This document shows, piece by piece, positions 26,464 through 35,600 of a stretch of 64,000 bases of DNA. The first letter of the stretch is position 1. Each line of letters opens with the position of its first letter. The DNA lies in contig NZ_CP110854.1 of assembly GCF_027594745.1 (NCBI RefSeq), positions 3,737,501 through 3,801,500 on the forward strand, read 5' to 3'. Made by a program: the position numbers and the translations under genes. Below the pieces are notes generated by a model. The model was not told where the DNA came from, made no database searches, and saw nothing but the letters and a program-made list of their open reading frames with translations. The DNA comes from Saprospira grandis (GTDB taxonomy: Bacteria; Bacteroidota; Bacteroidia; Chitinophagales; Saprospiraceae).

Positions 26464-26610
26464 AGGCGGCGAAGCCGCCGGCTGAGGGGCTGTAGCAGGG
26501 CCGCCGAAGGCGGCAGACCTAGGCGGCGCAGCCGCCGCAGGGCCGAGCAGACCTGCGAGCTGCGAAATGGCCCGACCCGCCCGCAGGGCGGGGCAGCCCC
26601 CAAAAAAAAG
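26463..26610 (-). repeat. SHR element copy 11 (subtype B), right border of enclave 2
   Basis: Minus-strand subtype B with slot stems GGCGGC/GCCGCC and left slot CCGCCC/GGGCGG. It points towards copy 10 and begins at the end of the 42-bp array. Confidence 0.88.
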
Positions 26611-26633
26611 CAGAAAAGCCAAAGCCTTTCTGC
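26601..26633 (-). terminator. Terminator of bioB
   Basis: On the minus strand GCAGAAA and TTTCTGC close a stem and are followed by eight T residues, 33 bases after the bioB stop. Confidence 0.75.
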
Positions 26634-26665
26634 TAATCTGTATCTTTTATAGAAGGGGGAGGAGT

Positions 26666-27658
26666 TTAGACAAACTTACCGGCTTCCATTTCGTTTTCTT
26701 GTCCTTTGAAGGCTGCACGGGGTTGTAGGCCGAGCAGCTGGAACATCTGGCGGTCCTGATCCACATCGGGATTAGGGGTAGTGAGTAGTTTTTCGCCGGC
26801 AAAGATAGAGCTAGCGCCAGCCATAAAGCAGAAGGCCTGCTCCTCGATGCTCATTTCCTCGCGGCCAGCGGATAGGCGGACCTGAGAGAGGGGCATAATG
26901 ATGCGGGCGGTAGCGATCATGCGGAGCATTTCCCAAAGCGTGATCCGTTTTTGGTCCTCTAGAGGCGTGCCAGGCACACGGACGAGGGCGTTCACGGGCA
27001 CAGATTCGGGATGCTTAGGCATATTGGCTAGAGTGTGCAGCATAGCGATACGGTCTTGGTCGGTTTCGCCAAGGCCGATAATACCGCCAGAGCAGACCGA
27101 GATGCCCGTATTACGGACATTATCGATGGTATCGAGACGATCTTGATACTCTCGGGTAGTGATAATATTCTCGTAATTTTCCTCAGAGGTATCGAGGTTG
27201 TGGTTATAGGCGTAGAGGCCGGCCTCTTTGAGTCGTTGGGCCTGTTCTTCGGTCAGCATACCGAGGGTACAGCAAACCTCCATACCGAGGCTATTTACGC
27301 CTTGGACCATTTGGAGGACGCGGTCAAACTGCTTATTATTTTTGACATGTCGCCAGGCGGCGCCCATACAAAAGCGGGTAGCGCCATTAGATTTTGCGAT
27401 ACTTGCTTTAGTGAGGACCTCATCTACTTCTAGCAGAGATTGGTGGTCTACATCGGTATTGTATCGGGCGGCCTGAGGGCAATAGGCGCAATCTTCGGGG
27501 CAGCCACCGGTTTTAATAGAGAGCAAAGTACAAACCTGTACTTCTCTGGCCTCGTGATATTTTCGATGGACCGTAGCGGCCTCATAGACCAAGTCTAGAA
27601 TGGGGCGGTTGTAGATTTCCTCAATCTCGGCCGTAGTCCAATCGTTACGTACTTCCAT
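26666..27658 (-). CDS. bioB: Biotin synthase (radical SAM)
   Basis: Inserts sulfur into dethiobiotin, the last step of biotin synthesis. The 330-residue protein has the radical SAM cysteines C53, C57 and C60 (CPEDCAYC), the GATRFCMGAAWR block, YNHNLDTS, CSGGIIGLGE, PVNALVRVPGTPL and the RLSAGRE motif with the arginine that binds the second cluster. No other bio gene and no BirA-type operator palindrome is seen nearby. Biotin serves the biotin carboxylase encoded at the end of the window, among others. Confidence 0.97.
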   Translation of the reverse strand: MEVRNDWTTAEIEEIYNRPILDLVYEAATVHRKYHEAREVQVCTLLSIKTGGCPEDCAYCPQAARYNTDVDHQSLLEVDEVLTKASIAKSNGATRFCMGAAWRHVKNNKQFDRVLQMVQGVNSLGMEVCCTLGMLTEEQAQRLKEAGLYAYNHNLDTSEENYENIITTREYQDRLDTIDNVRNTGISVCSGGIIGLGETDQDRIAMLHTLANMPKHPESVPVNALVRVPGTPLEDQKRITLWEMLRMIATARIIMPLSQVRLSAGREEMSIEEQAFCFMAGASSIFAGEKLLTTPNPDVDQDRQMFQLLGLQPRAAFKGQENEMEAGKFV

Positions 27659-27681
27659 AATAATTTACATTTGGTCAGTAG

Positions 27682-27714
27682 ATAAAAAAAAGCAGCGGAA
27701 GCGTCCACTGCTTG
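27682..27714 (-). terminator. Terminator after the lipoprotein gene at 27759
   Basis: On the minus strand AGCAGTGG and CCGCTGCT form a stem with one mismatch, followed by seven or more T residues. Confidence 0.65.
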
Positions 27715-27758
27715 TCTAGGCAAAGCTAAGCAATAATTTCAGAACTTAGACGAAAAAC

Positions 27759-28229
27759 TTAACGTTTTAGGTCTAGGCGAAAAGAGCTAGCGCTTTGGCT
27801 ATCGTTGTAGTCTAATTCAATTTTGTTGGGGTCATCCGAGATTTTGCCACGGACCTTGGCCCAGACCAATTCGTCGCCATCTGGGTCCTCGCCTAATTCT
27901 TCGGCTTCGAAGGCGAAGGGAGAGGACATTTTACCAGAGAGTTCATTTTCGATATTTTGGTCTTTATGGCGGACAAAGCCCTTGACCTCTTGATTGTCGA
28001 GCATTTCGATAAAGAAGACATAATCATTGTGTCGGCCTTTAAAGCCGGGGCGGTCGGGAAATTCTTCTCCTTCTAGGCTAGAATTATTTTGCGGGGCGGT
28101 TTCTGTTTGGCTGAGTTGGCCTTCTTCTAGGGCTGCATTTTCTGGGGTTTTGGGGGCTTCTTGGGTATTGCAGGCAATCGTCAGGCTAAGGAGCCAAAGG
28201 AGGACAAAAAAGAGGTTTCGGACTTTCAT
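27759..28229 (-). CDS. Putative lipoprotein, unknown function
   Basis: A 156-residue protein with a hydrophobic signal and lipobox LTIAC, so it is probably lipid-anchored in the envelope. The region after the cysteine is low-complexity and acidic, then a compact domain ending LDLKR with RKDHNYVFF-like and GEDPDGDELVWAKVRGKI segments that look beta-rich. I do not recognise the family. It lies 44 bases after the deoxynucleoside kinase stop on the same strand and may be co-transcribed. Confidence 0.75.
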   Translation of the reverse strand: MKVRNLFFVLLWLLSLTIACNTQEAPKTPENAALEEGQLSQTETAPQNNSSLEGEEFPDRPGFKGRHNDYVFFIEMLDNQEVKGFVRHKDQNIENELSGKMSSPFAFEAEELGEDPDGDELVWAKVRGKISDDPNKIELDYNDSQSASSFRLDLKR

Positions 28230-28273
28230 AAGATATAGAGTTTAGTGATTTAGGGGGATAGTTATTTTGGGGG

Positions 28274-28906
28274 TTAGCCGTCTAGGGCGGCTTTGACCTG
28301 AGCAATCACTTTTTTGCGGTCTTCCTCATTGCCCACATAATCGAGTTGGTCGGCGCTGAGGGTGAGCAATTTACCTGCGGAGTATTCGGCGATCCAGTTT
28401 TCGTAGCGATCGTTGAGGGATTGCAGATAGTGCAGGCTCATATTCGACTCATAGCTACGGCCTCTTTTCTGGATATGTTTGACCAGAGTGGGCACGCTAG
28501 ACTTGAGATAAATCATGAGGTCGGGAGGGGTAATTTGCGACTCCATGAGGAGGAAGAGGTCAAAATAGTTTTTAAAATCTCTGACCGACATCAGGTCCAT
28601 TTCGTGGAGGTTGGCGGCAAAGATATGGGCATCTTCATACAAAGAGCGGTCCTGAATGACCACTTCATTGCCCGCCTTGATTTTCAGTACCTGTCTATAT
28701 CGGCTATTGAGGAAGTAGACCTGTAGGTTGAAGGACCAGCGGCCCATATCATTGTAAAAATCTTCTAGATAAGGGTTGTCATCGGTAGATTCATAATTGA
28801 CGGTCCAGCCAAATTCTTCTCCTAACAAACGACAGAGTGAGGTTTTTCCGGCCCCAATATTTCCGGCCACTACAATATGCTTGTAGGGCAGTTGCTCTTT
28901 AGACAT
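28274..28906 (-). CDS. Deoxynucleoside kinase
   Basis: A 210-residue salvage kinase that phosphorylates deoxynucleosides with ATP. The P-loop GNIGAGKTS is at 15-23. The substrate block DNPYLEDFYND, the conserved QDRSLYED (DRS with catalytic carboxylate nearby) and the lid arginines in KRGRSYE fit the deoxyadenosine/deoxyguanosine kinase family. The exact base preference cannot be read from sequence. It is divergent from the ABC ATPase gene across 140 bases. Confidence 0.93.
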   Translation of the reverse strand: MSKEQLPYKHIVVAGNIGAGKTSLCRLLGEEFGWTVNYESTDDNPYLEDFYNDMGRWSFNLQVYFLNSRYRQVLKIKAGNEVVIQDRSLYEDAHIFAANLHEMDLMSVRDFKNYFDLFLLMESQITPPDLMIYLKSSVPTLVKHIQKRGRSYESNMSLHYLQSLNDRYENWIAEYSAGKLLTLSADQLDYVGNEEDRKKVIAQVKAALDG

Positions 28907-29046
28907 AAGGTATTTTGATTTACGATAAGCGTTAATTTGCGGCTAAAATAATTTTTTTATCCCTAAAAAACCATTCTAATTTGTACTTTTAGCTAGCTCT
29001 TTTTGGGGCCGGCTTCTTTACCTTTTTGATTATCAGCAGATTCCCT

Positions 29047-29799
29047 ATGGCAAACTCTAATAAAAGCATTATTAATATTCAAGACATCAGCAAGGTTTAC
29101 CAGATGGGTGGCCAAGAGGTGCGGGCCTTGCAATCAATTAGTTTGGATATTTACGAGAACGACTATGTCTCTTTGATGGGGCCTTCGGGCTCGGGCAAAT
29201 CGACTTTAATGAATATGTTGGGTTGTTTGGATACGCCTAGCGGGGGGCATTATCTGCTCAATGGGCAGGATGTGAGTGGGATGACGGAGGATGAGCTGGC
29301 CGAGATTCGGAACCGAGAAATTGGTTTTGTTTTTCAGACCTTTAATTTGATTCCCCGCCTGTCTTCTTTAGAAAATGTGGCCTTGCCCTTGATTTATGCG
29401 GGCATGAGCAAGCGCAAACGCCTAGAGCGGGCGGCCGAAGTCTTGACGGCTGTGGGTTTGGGCAGCCGTATGGACCACAAGCCCAATGAGCTTTCGGGGG
29501 GGCAGCGGCAGCGGGTGGCTGTGGCTCGGGCCTTGGTCAATAAACCCTCGATTATTTTGGCCGATGAACCCACGGGAAACCTCGATAGCCGCACTTCGGT
29601 AGAAATTATGGCCCTTTTTGAGGAGCTGCATGCGCAGGGCAACACCATTATTGTGGTGACGCATGAGCCCGATATTGCCGAGCATACCCACCGCATTATT
29701 CGCCTAAAAGATGGTTTGGTAGAAACCGATAACTACAACAAACAGCCTCGTTCGGCCAAAGAGCGATTGGCAGAAATGAAAGCCTTGAAAGGGGAGTAG
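29047..29799 (+). CDS. ABC transporter ATP-binding protein (LolD/MacB type)
   Basis: A 250-residue cytoplasmic ATPase. Walker A GPSGSGKST is at 45-53, the Q-loop VFQTFNLIPRLS, signature LSGGQRQRVAVARAL and Walker B IILADEPTGNLDS. The H-loop is in VVTHE. This profile matches LolD/MacB/FtsE-like ATPases that pair with separate permeases for lipoprotein or peptide export. No permease gene is adjacent here. The ATG at 29047 is preferred over 29026, which adds seven unconserved residues. An SHR copy follows 11 bases after the stop. Confidence 0.93.
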   Translation: MANSNKSIINIQDISKVYQMGGQEVRALQSISLDIYENDYVSLMGPSGSGKSTLMNMLGCLDTPSGGHYLLNGQDVSGMTEDELAEIRNREIGFVFQTFNLIPRLSSLENVALPLIYAGMSKRKRLERAAEVLTAVGLGSRMDHKPNELSGGQRQRVAVARALVNKPSIILADEPTGNLDSRTSVEIMALFEELHAQGNTIIVVTHEPDIAEHTHRIIRLKDGLVETDNYNKQPRSAKERLAEMKALKGE

Positions 29800-29810
29800 G
29801 ATAGGGATTT

Positions 29811-29946
29811 GGGGCCCGCGGCCGGCAAGCCGGCCGCCGCTATGCTGCGGGGCTCACAAGGCTGTTCGGCCCTTCGCTTTTTCGCTTTGCTCAAAAGCTC
29901 GGTCTGGCCTTCGGCCACCCCTCCGCAGCGCTGGGCCGCTCATCGG
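29811..29946 (+). repeat. SHR element copy 12 (subtype C)
   Basis: Subtype C with the AT-containing slot stem GCTTTT / AAAAGC in place of the usual GC-rich one, between CGGCCCTTC and CGGTCTGG. This is one of the clearest compensatory replacements in the family. Confidence 0.88.
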
Positions 29947-30047
29947 GGCGTTTTTACTTTGGGCCTTCTTCTTTGGCCCTTAAATCATTGTGTTTAGGTT
30001 TCCGCCTAGAGGTACAGCTAGCAGGCGGCGAAGCCGCCGCAGGCAAT

Positions 30048-30207
30048 AGCCAGATTTAAACGCACTCACTTTTATAGTTTGCAGCAATTTCCCGCTAGTC
30101 GGCCCTATTTTTCTCGGCCATAGCGCTGGCTATGCCCTTAAAAAATAGCTGGCCTAGCAGAAAATTCATAGCAAACCATGGCCAAAGCAGCGCAATTAAA
30201 TCTGGCT
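30048..30207 (+). mobile_element. R2 element copy 1 (160-bp palindromic element)
   Basis: Ends AGCCAGATTTAAACGC and, complementary at the other end, AGCCAGATTTAATTGC. The two halves form a long imperfect hairpin closing on a CATAGC..GCTATG loop. Its right end merges into the CTCAGCC end of SHR copy 13. It is preceded by a variable stem and GCAGGCAAT. No coding capacity. Confidence 0.8.
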
Positions 30208-30332
30208 GAGGGGCTGTAGCAGGGCCGCCGCAGGCGGCAGACCAAAGCGGCGCAGCCGCTGCAGGGCCGAGCAGACTTGCGAGCTGCGCAATGGCCCGAC
30301 CCAAGGCCGTAGGCCGCAGGGGCAGCCCCAAA
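30206..30332 (-). repeat. SHR element copy 13 (subtype B)
   Basis: Minus-strand subtype B joined to R2 copy 1, with slot stem AGCGGC/GCCGCT. With copy 12 and R2 it fills the 543-base gap 29800-30342, and it ends 11 bases before the next lipoprotein start. Confidence 0.85.
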
Positions 30333-30342
30333 AAATAGAAAA

Positions 30343-30885
30343 ATGAAAACTAGATGTATCCTCCTTTTGTGCAGCAGTCTATTTGTTCTGGCAACCACTT
30401 TATTTTCTTGTGAAAGGGAAGGCGCTTCGGCAGCTTATTTTAGGCGAGTGACGATTAGTTTGGGTAGGGATAAAAAAATAGAGCTTAAGCAGTTTAGCAT
30501 TTTGGATCAGGAAAGTTGGACGACCGACAGTCTGTATATTTATACTTATGGGTTGCAGGGCTACAAAATGGAGTATCAACTGCCTAGGCAAGAGGAGAAT
30601 AAAGCTGCCTTATTGATTGCCTATGATTTGGAGGATTTGACTGTAGACAGCATTCCGCTCTATGTTCAGGCCTATAAACGTTATCGGCTTGGGGATGGGC
30701 GAGAATTTTGGGTTTATGAGTTGCGTCAGCAGCGGGCGGGGCTAGATGATCCATTATATTATGTATCTGTTGATTATGGATTTCTTTATGAGAAAACCCA
30801 AAGTCTTCCTAGGAGCTATATGGAGCATTTTTCAAAGAACGATAGCTTGAATTTGCTTGTCTCTTTGCTGAAGGAGAGGGAATAG
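30343..30885 (+). CDS. Putative lipoprotein, unknown function
   Basis: A 180-residue protein with signal peptide and lipobox TLFSC, then a beta-rich domain with segments such as LYIYTYGLQGYKMEY and FWVYELRQQ. I do not recognise the family. The start follows directly on SHR copy 13, so either its promoter lies in or beyond that element or transcription reads through it. A two-way terminator separates it from the convergent lipoprotein gene. Confidence 0.7.
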   Translation: MKTRCILLLCSSLFVLATTLFSCEREGASAAYFRRVTISLGRDKKIELKQFSILDQESWTTDSLYIYTYGLQGYKMEYQLPRQEENKAALLIAYDLEDLTVDSIPLYVQAYKRYRLGDGREFWVYELRQQRAGLDDPLYYVSVDYGFLYEKTQSLPRSYMEHFSKNDSLNLLVSLLKERE

Positions 30886-30892
30886 AGGGCGT

Positions 30893-30920
30893 AAAAAAGC
30901 AGCCCTTGGGGGGCTGCTTC
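30893..30920. terminator. Two-way terminator between convergent lipoprotein genes
   Basis: The 21-base hairpin at 30898-30918 (AGCAGCCC - TTGG - GGGCTGCT type) has A-runs on its left, giving a T-run on the minus strand. The same 21 bases recur at 32619-32639. Confidence 0.8.
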
Positions 30921-30928
30921 TGGCAAAG

Positions 30929-31591
30929 TTAATCTATGTTCCAGTTAACAACTTCTTTTTTATTACAGTCAACAGTTTCATCTGTCATTTGGTCGCTAAA
31001 AATTTCTAATTGCTGGCTTGCGGGCAACCAATAAACTTTTGCGTCACATTCACTAAAGGCCCATCGAGAAAAGCTACTAACAAGTTGCCATTTTTTCTGT
31101 TTGTTTAGTGCATAGATTGCAATAGAGCCCCAGGTTCCATTCCCAGGAGAAAGGGGGAAGATAAGCTCTTCTAAACCATCTGCATTTAGGTCTTTTGCTA
31201 TGGGAGTTCCCGCCGCACTATTGATTCTTAAATTAGGTAAAGAGGAGGCTTGTTCAAACTGATGGACATTCATCTCTGTAAAGACAAAAGTGGTTTGGGT
31301 AGAAAATGGTGGATTGCCATCAGAGGTTTTTTTTTGAACAACATCTAATTCATAGGGACGTCCTGAAATATAGAGTGCTTTATCAGGCTTTTGTTTTAGG
31401 TCTTTTGTGGTAAAAACCAAGGTTTTGCTTGCTTGGTCTTTGTGTTTTTGGAGCTCTTTCTCTTTTAAGGCAAGTTCTTTTTTGGCTACGGCCAACTCTC
31501 TTTCTATTAACTCTTTTTCTTTACGTGCATTAGGATTCTCACAGGCTAAGCATGTAAGCGTAATAGGTAGTAGAAATAAAAGTTTCTTCAT
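30929..31591 (-). CDS. Putative lipoprotein with coiled coil and FG-GAP-like segment
   Basis: A 220-residue protein with signal and lipobox CLAC. Residues 22-55 form a strongly charged Glu/Lys heptad region (coiled coil). A C-terminal domain follows with IAKDLNADGLEELIF, which resembles the calcium-binding strand-loop of FG-GAP/VCBS repeats, although only one is clear. It lies 28 bases after the WG-repeat lipoprotein gene and is likely co-transcribed with it. Function unknown. Confidence 0.72.
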   Translation of the reverse strand: MKKLLFLLPITLTCLACENPNARKEKELIERELAVAKKELALKEKELQKHKDQASKTLVFTTKDLKQKPDKALYISGRPYELDVVQKKTSDGNPPFSTQTTFVFTEMNVHQFEQASSLPNLRINSAAGTPIAKDLNADGLEELIFPLSPGNGTWGSIAIYALNKQKKWQLVSSFSRWAFSECDAKVYWLPASQQLEIFSDQMTDETVDCNKKEVVNWNID

Positions 31592-31619
31592 ATTGTGGTT
31601 TTATATGAATGTGAAAAAA

Positions 31620-32528
31620 TTATTTAAAAGCGGGGTTTTCTACTTTTTCGCCTTTTGTGTTAATGAAAAACTGATTACCATTTAAGTGGGCTAGGGCGAG
31701 GCCATCAGGATTAAAAGAGAAATCTAGGCTGTCAAACTTAGGGGGAAAAATAGTTTGTCCGAATGTATCTATACCGCCCCAAAGATTATTTTCTTGGACA
31801 AAGATAACTCCATCAGAGACGCCCATGCCAATATTTTTATATTGCAGTGGGCGAACGACCTTGCCCGACTGGTCTAAAAAGCCAAATCGGTTGTTTTTAT
31901 GAACCAAAATTAGGGGATGGAAGCTTTGGGGATCAATAGCTGAAAATACGGTAGGATGGATAAGTTTACCTTCATAGCTTAGAAATCCAGTAAGGTTATT
32001 TTGTTCTACAATAAGCAAGCTGTCAGTAAAGTAAGGCATTAACTCGTCAAAAGTTGGAGGGTATAGCTCTTTACCTTTTGTACTGTATAGTCCATATTTT
32101 CCTTTAGATTCAACAATGATAAGGCTATCGTTAGGAACACCGTAGTAAGCGTAGTCAAATTTTGTTTCCTGTAAGAAGTAAACTTTTTTGCGAAGAACAC
32201 TGAGTTGGTCTTGAAAGGTTTGTTCGGCGCTCATCTCTGCAGCCAAATTAAGGACCTCAATGGCCTCATAGAATTTTTTTGATTTAATTAAACTATCAAA
32301 AGATGGATGCAAGTATTCTTGTTGCTCCATGAGTAGGTCATGAGCAATTAAATTTAGGGGTTTCCCTTTTTTTTGTTCTTCTTTTTGAGCTGCTGGGCTG
32401 CTGGTAGCAGTTATACTGGGCGTTGTATTAACTTGGATTTTGGGGGGTGTGGTGTTGATTGGTTCGCAGCTACTAAAGAAAATTAGGGCTAGACATAAGG
32501 GAAGTAAAGAGTGGTAAGATAGTTTCAT
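31620..32528 (-). CDS. WG-repeat lipoprotein
   Basis: A 302-residue lipoprotein with lipobox FSSC followed by a Thr/Ser/Pro-rich linker. Residues from about 130 on contain five WG-type repeats (KYGLYSTKGKELYPP, LTGFLSYEGKLIHP, RFGFLDQSGKVVRP, LWGGIDTFGQTIFPP and a final FFINTKGEKV). WG repeats occur in envelope proteins of Bacteroidota without an assigned function. It is first in a two-gene unit, between the helicase terminator and the coiled-coil lipoprotein gene. Confidence 0.85.
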   Translation of the reverse strand: MKLSYHSLLPLCLALIFFSSCEPINTTPPKIQVNTTPSITATSSPAAQKEEQKKGKPLNLIAHDLLMEQQEYLHPSFDSLIKSKKFYEAIEVLNLAAEMSAEQTFQDQLSVLRKKVYFLQETKFDYAYYGVPNDSLIIVESKGKYGLYSTKGKELYPPTFDELMPYFTDSLLIVEQNNLTGFLSYEGKLIHPTVFSAIDPQSFHPLILVHKNNRFGFLDQSGKVVRPLQYKNIGMGVSDGVIFVQENNLWGGIDTFGQTIFPPKFDSLDFSFNPDGLALAHLNGNQFFINTKGEKVENPAFK

Positions 32529-32610
32529 TTGATACTAGATAATGGTTAAATAATGATTTAACTCAAAGATCAAGAAGAATAGTCCACTCTATTTAAACAG
32601 TAAGGATTAA

Positions 32611-32642
32611 AATAAAAAAGCAGCCCTTGGGGGGCTGCTTTT
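32611..32642 (-). terminator. Terminator of the helicase gene
   Basis: Same 21-base hairpin as at 30898, here at 32619-32639. On the minus strand it is followed by TTTTTTATT. It lies 9 bases after the helicase stop codon. Confidence 0.82.
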
Positions 32643-32650
32643 GGCTTAAC

Positions 32651-35600
32651 TTACTTTAGTTGGAAGCGAAGTTTTTTGTTTTCGGCTTGAAGTTCTAGGA
32701 CCTCCGTAGAGATAATCTGCAGGCTAAAATCGATTTCCTTGGCGAGGTAGCGGTCATTTTTGTGTTCAATTTCATAATCATCGGAGAGGAGTTTTGGGCT
32801 TTGGTTCCAATCAACGGTAAGGTCGACATCTCCCTCTGGGCTACTCCAGCTAATTTTAAGTTTTTTGGGGTAGAATTTAAGTTTCATATCGCCCCATTTG
32901 GCCTCTAGTCGTTGTTTTTCGAAGTGCATGAGGCTTGGGCTAAAATTGGCTTGTTTGGGGTCGATGATAATGGGGAATAGGTTTTCCCAGGCAGAAGTTT
33001 GTCCTTGCTTATTTTCGTTCAGTTCATCTTGGTCCTTATTGCGTTTAATGCTTTGCTTGTAGCGCTGTAGGTCTTTATTGAACTGCTCTTTTCGTTTTCG
33101 GATATATGTTTTTATGTTGGGGTTGACGCTTTGGAGTTGTTCTTCAAACTTATCGCTAGGGCTGCCAAAGCGGCCTTTTTTGTATGGGCGCATTTGGACC
33201 CATTCAAAGAAGTCGAAAACCTCTTCTTTATATGTGGCAAAATTGCTCCAATCTTTGTCTATGGCCAAATCTTCCAGCCAGAGGCGCATACCGGCTAGCA
33301 ATTCGCCTCGGAGGTTGGGGTCCATAGGTTCTTGTTCAATATTGAATCGCCAGGCATTGGGGTCTTTTTGCATAGCCATGCGTTCTTGGACCAACTTCAG
33401 GAATTTGGGGAGCAAGTAGGCCCGTTCTTTTTTTCCTCGAATTTTAGCGAAGAGGGGCAAAACGAGTTGATCAGAGAGCAGTTCTTCTAGCTGTTTGTGG
33501 TCGGCTAAAATTTCGAGCAGCCAGCTTAAGTTTTTGCCTGCTTCTAGGCGTTCTAGGCGGTCCTCTTTTTCCAAATAATAGTCGAGTAGTTTGCGCTTGA
33601 GTGCAAGCTGTTGTTTACTTCGGTAGTTGATTTGGGTATCTAGCGACAAGATATCGAACTTGATATTTCGTTTGATATCGTGGGCCTCAATGATGGTGAT
33701 ATAGCGTTCTTCTTTCCGAATCATTAAGCGGATGAGTTCTCTTTGTTGGGCCTCGCTATATTGTATATTGTCTTTTACTTTTAGCAACCAGATTCTGTAG
33801 AGTTCTTGTAGGAGGGCGGGTTCACTGGCATTTCGGTCTAGAATGCGTACTTTTTCTTGTGGGTCTTTAGTCGTTCGGACTTGGGCCAGTAGTTTTTCAG
33901 TACTTTTCATTTTGGGGTCAACATACTGCCAAATTTCAAGTGCTTCTTGGTATTGCTGCATTTGGAAGTATCTGTTGGCCAAATGCAGTTGTAGCTGTTT
34001 AGAAATTTCTTCTTCCTCTAGTTGGGCGATATTTCGGGCCAGCAAGGCATAGCGATCAAAGCGATGATTATCTTTTTGCTTTTGGAAAAAGGCCAATAAT
34101 TGCTTTTGCATTTCGAGCAAAAGGGCTTGGCGTTTGGGATAGACCAGGGGGTCGAGCTCGAAAAACAATTTACTTTGTATATGCTGCTCTAGGCAGACGG
34201 CCAGATTTCTTTCTTTGGGCTGTAGCATAAAGGTTAGTACTTTCTCCCAAAACTTATCATTTTGTTGTTTGGCTACTTTGAGGGCATTGTCTAGCAGACA
34301 ACCACAGAGGTAGGCTTCTAAAACGGCTTTTCGATTGCCCATCTGTTTGAATTTTTCAGCGGCGGCCTCATATTGGCCTTCGGCCAAGAGCATTTTGGCT
34401 TCCGACTCATCTCGCTTGCTGCTAATCTCTTTATAGACATTATTGTATTCTGGATTATCGAGGGCTTTATTGTAAAAGTAGACCGCTTTGCGGTAGGCAT
34501 TGGCCTCAATCTGCTTATTGTCCGCATTTTCGGCCTGTTGGCGGTGTTCTTCAGCAATTTCTAGAGGTTTTTGCTCAATATGATCGAGTTCTTGGGCGGG
34601 GGTATTGAGTTGGATCAGGCGGTCTTCAAATTCAAAGTTGAGCCAGTCTTTATGGTTTTCTTGCTTCTCTTCTAGCAATGTTCTGCCTTTTTGGAGAATG
34701 CTCCAAAGGGCCGAAATACCTGCTTGGTTATCAATGATATAAAGGCGGTCTTTGGCTCTAGTTAGGGCCACATAAAGCTTATTGTAAAAATAGTTGAGTT
34801 TGAACTGTTGCTCATCGCTCAGTTGCTCAATAAGCAGGTCTAGGCTGAGCCCTTGCTCGGCCAAATAGGCCCCAAAGCCATAGAGAATAATGTTGGGGTA
34901 CTCTAGTCCCTTGGCCGAAAGGGCCGTTTCTAGGTTAGAAATGGGTTTGTTCTTCGTTTCCTCCTGCCCAAAAGCTAGGGCCAAAGCCTCAAACATAGGA
35001 ATAGCGCTCTCTTCTAGTTCACTGAGTTGTACGCCTTCTATACGGTCAAAGGGCAACAGAAAGGTGGTGGCATCTAAGCGCTTGAGCAGCTCACTATTGA
35101 CCTCCTGTTCTGCCGGGCCAAAACAAAAGACCGAGGGGGCTAGGCTCCCTTCTGCATCTTTATATACGGTTTGGGGGAGAATATCTTTGCTGGCGGGAAA
35201 ATCTCTCCTTTTGTACTGAATAATATTGGCCAACTGAATAATGCTGCTGGTCGAGCGGTAGTTGTGGTGCAAAGGCTCAATATCGGGCGGAGACAAATGC
35301 TCTCGGCTGAGTTGTTCTTGCATTTCGCCCAACAAATTGCCTAGACTTCCTTTGAGCAAAGCCCAACGAAAACCTGTAGGATTGACCGCCTGAAAGGGGT
35401 CTCCTGCAAAAATGAGCGGCAATTGTCGAACATCTTCTAAATTGAAGTTGCTATACTGAGAAAGACGCAGTAAGAGGTTGATTTCTAGCCGAGAAAAATC
35501 CTGCGACTCATCGCAAACCAAAAAACTATAGCTGCTATCGGTATACCAGCCTTTAATTAAAATTTCTCGAACAAGGTCTTGCTCATCCCAAAGCCCACGC

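Noticed and set aside
27659..27758. Riboswitch or BirA operator ahead of bioB
   Set aside because: The 100 bases contain a terminator for the upstream gene and no recognisable operator palindrome or riboswitch core.
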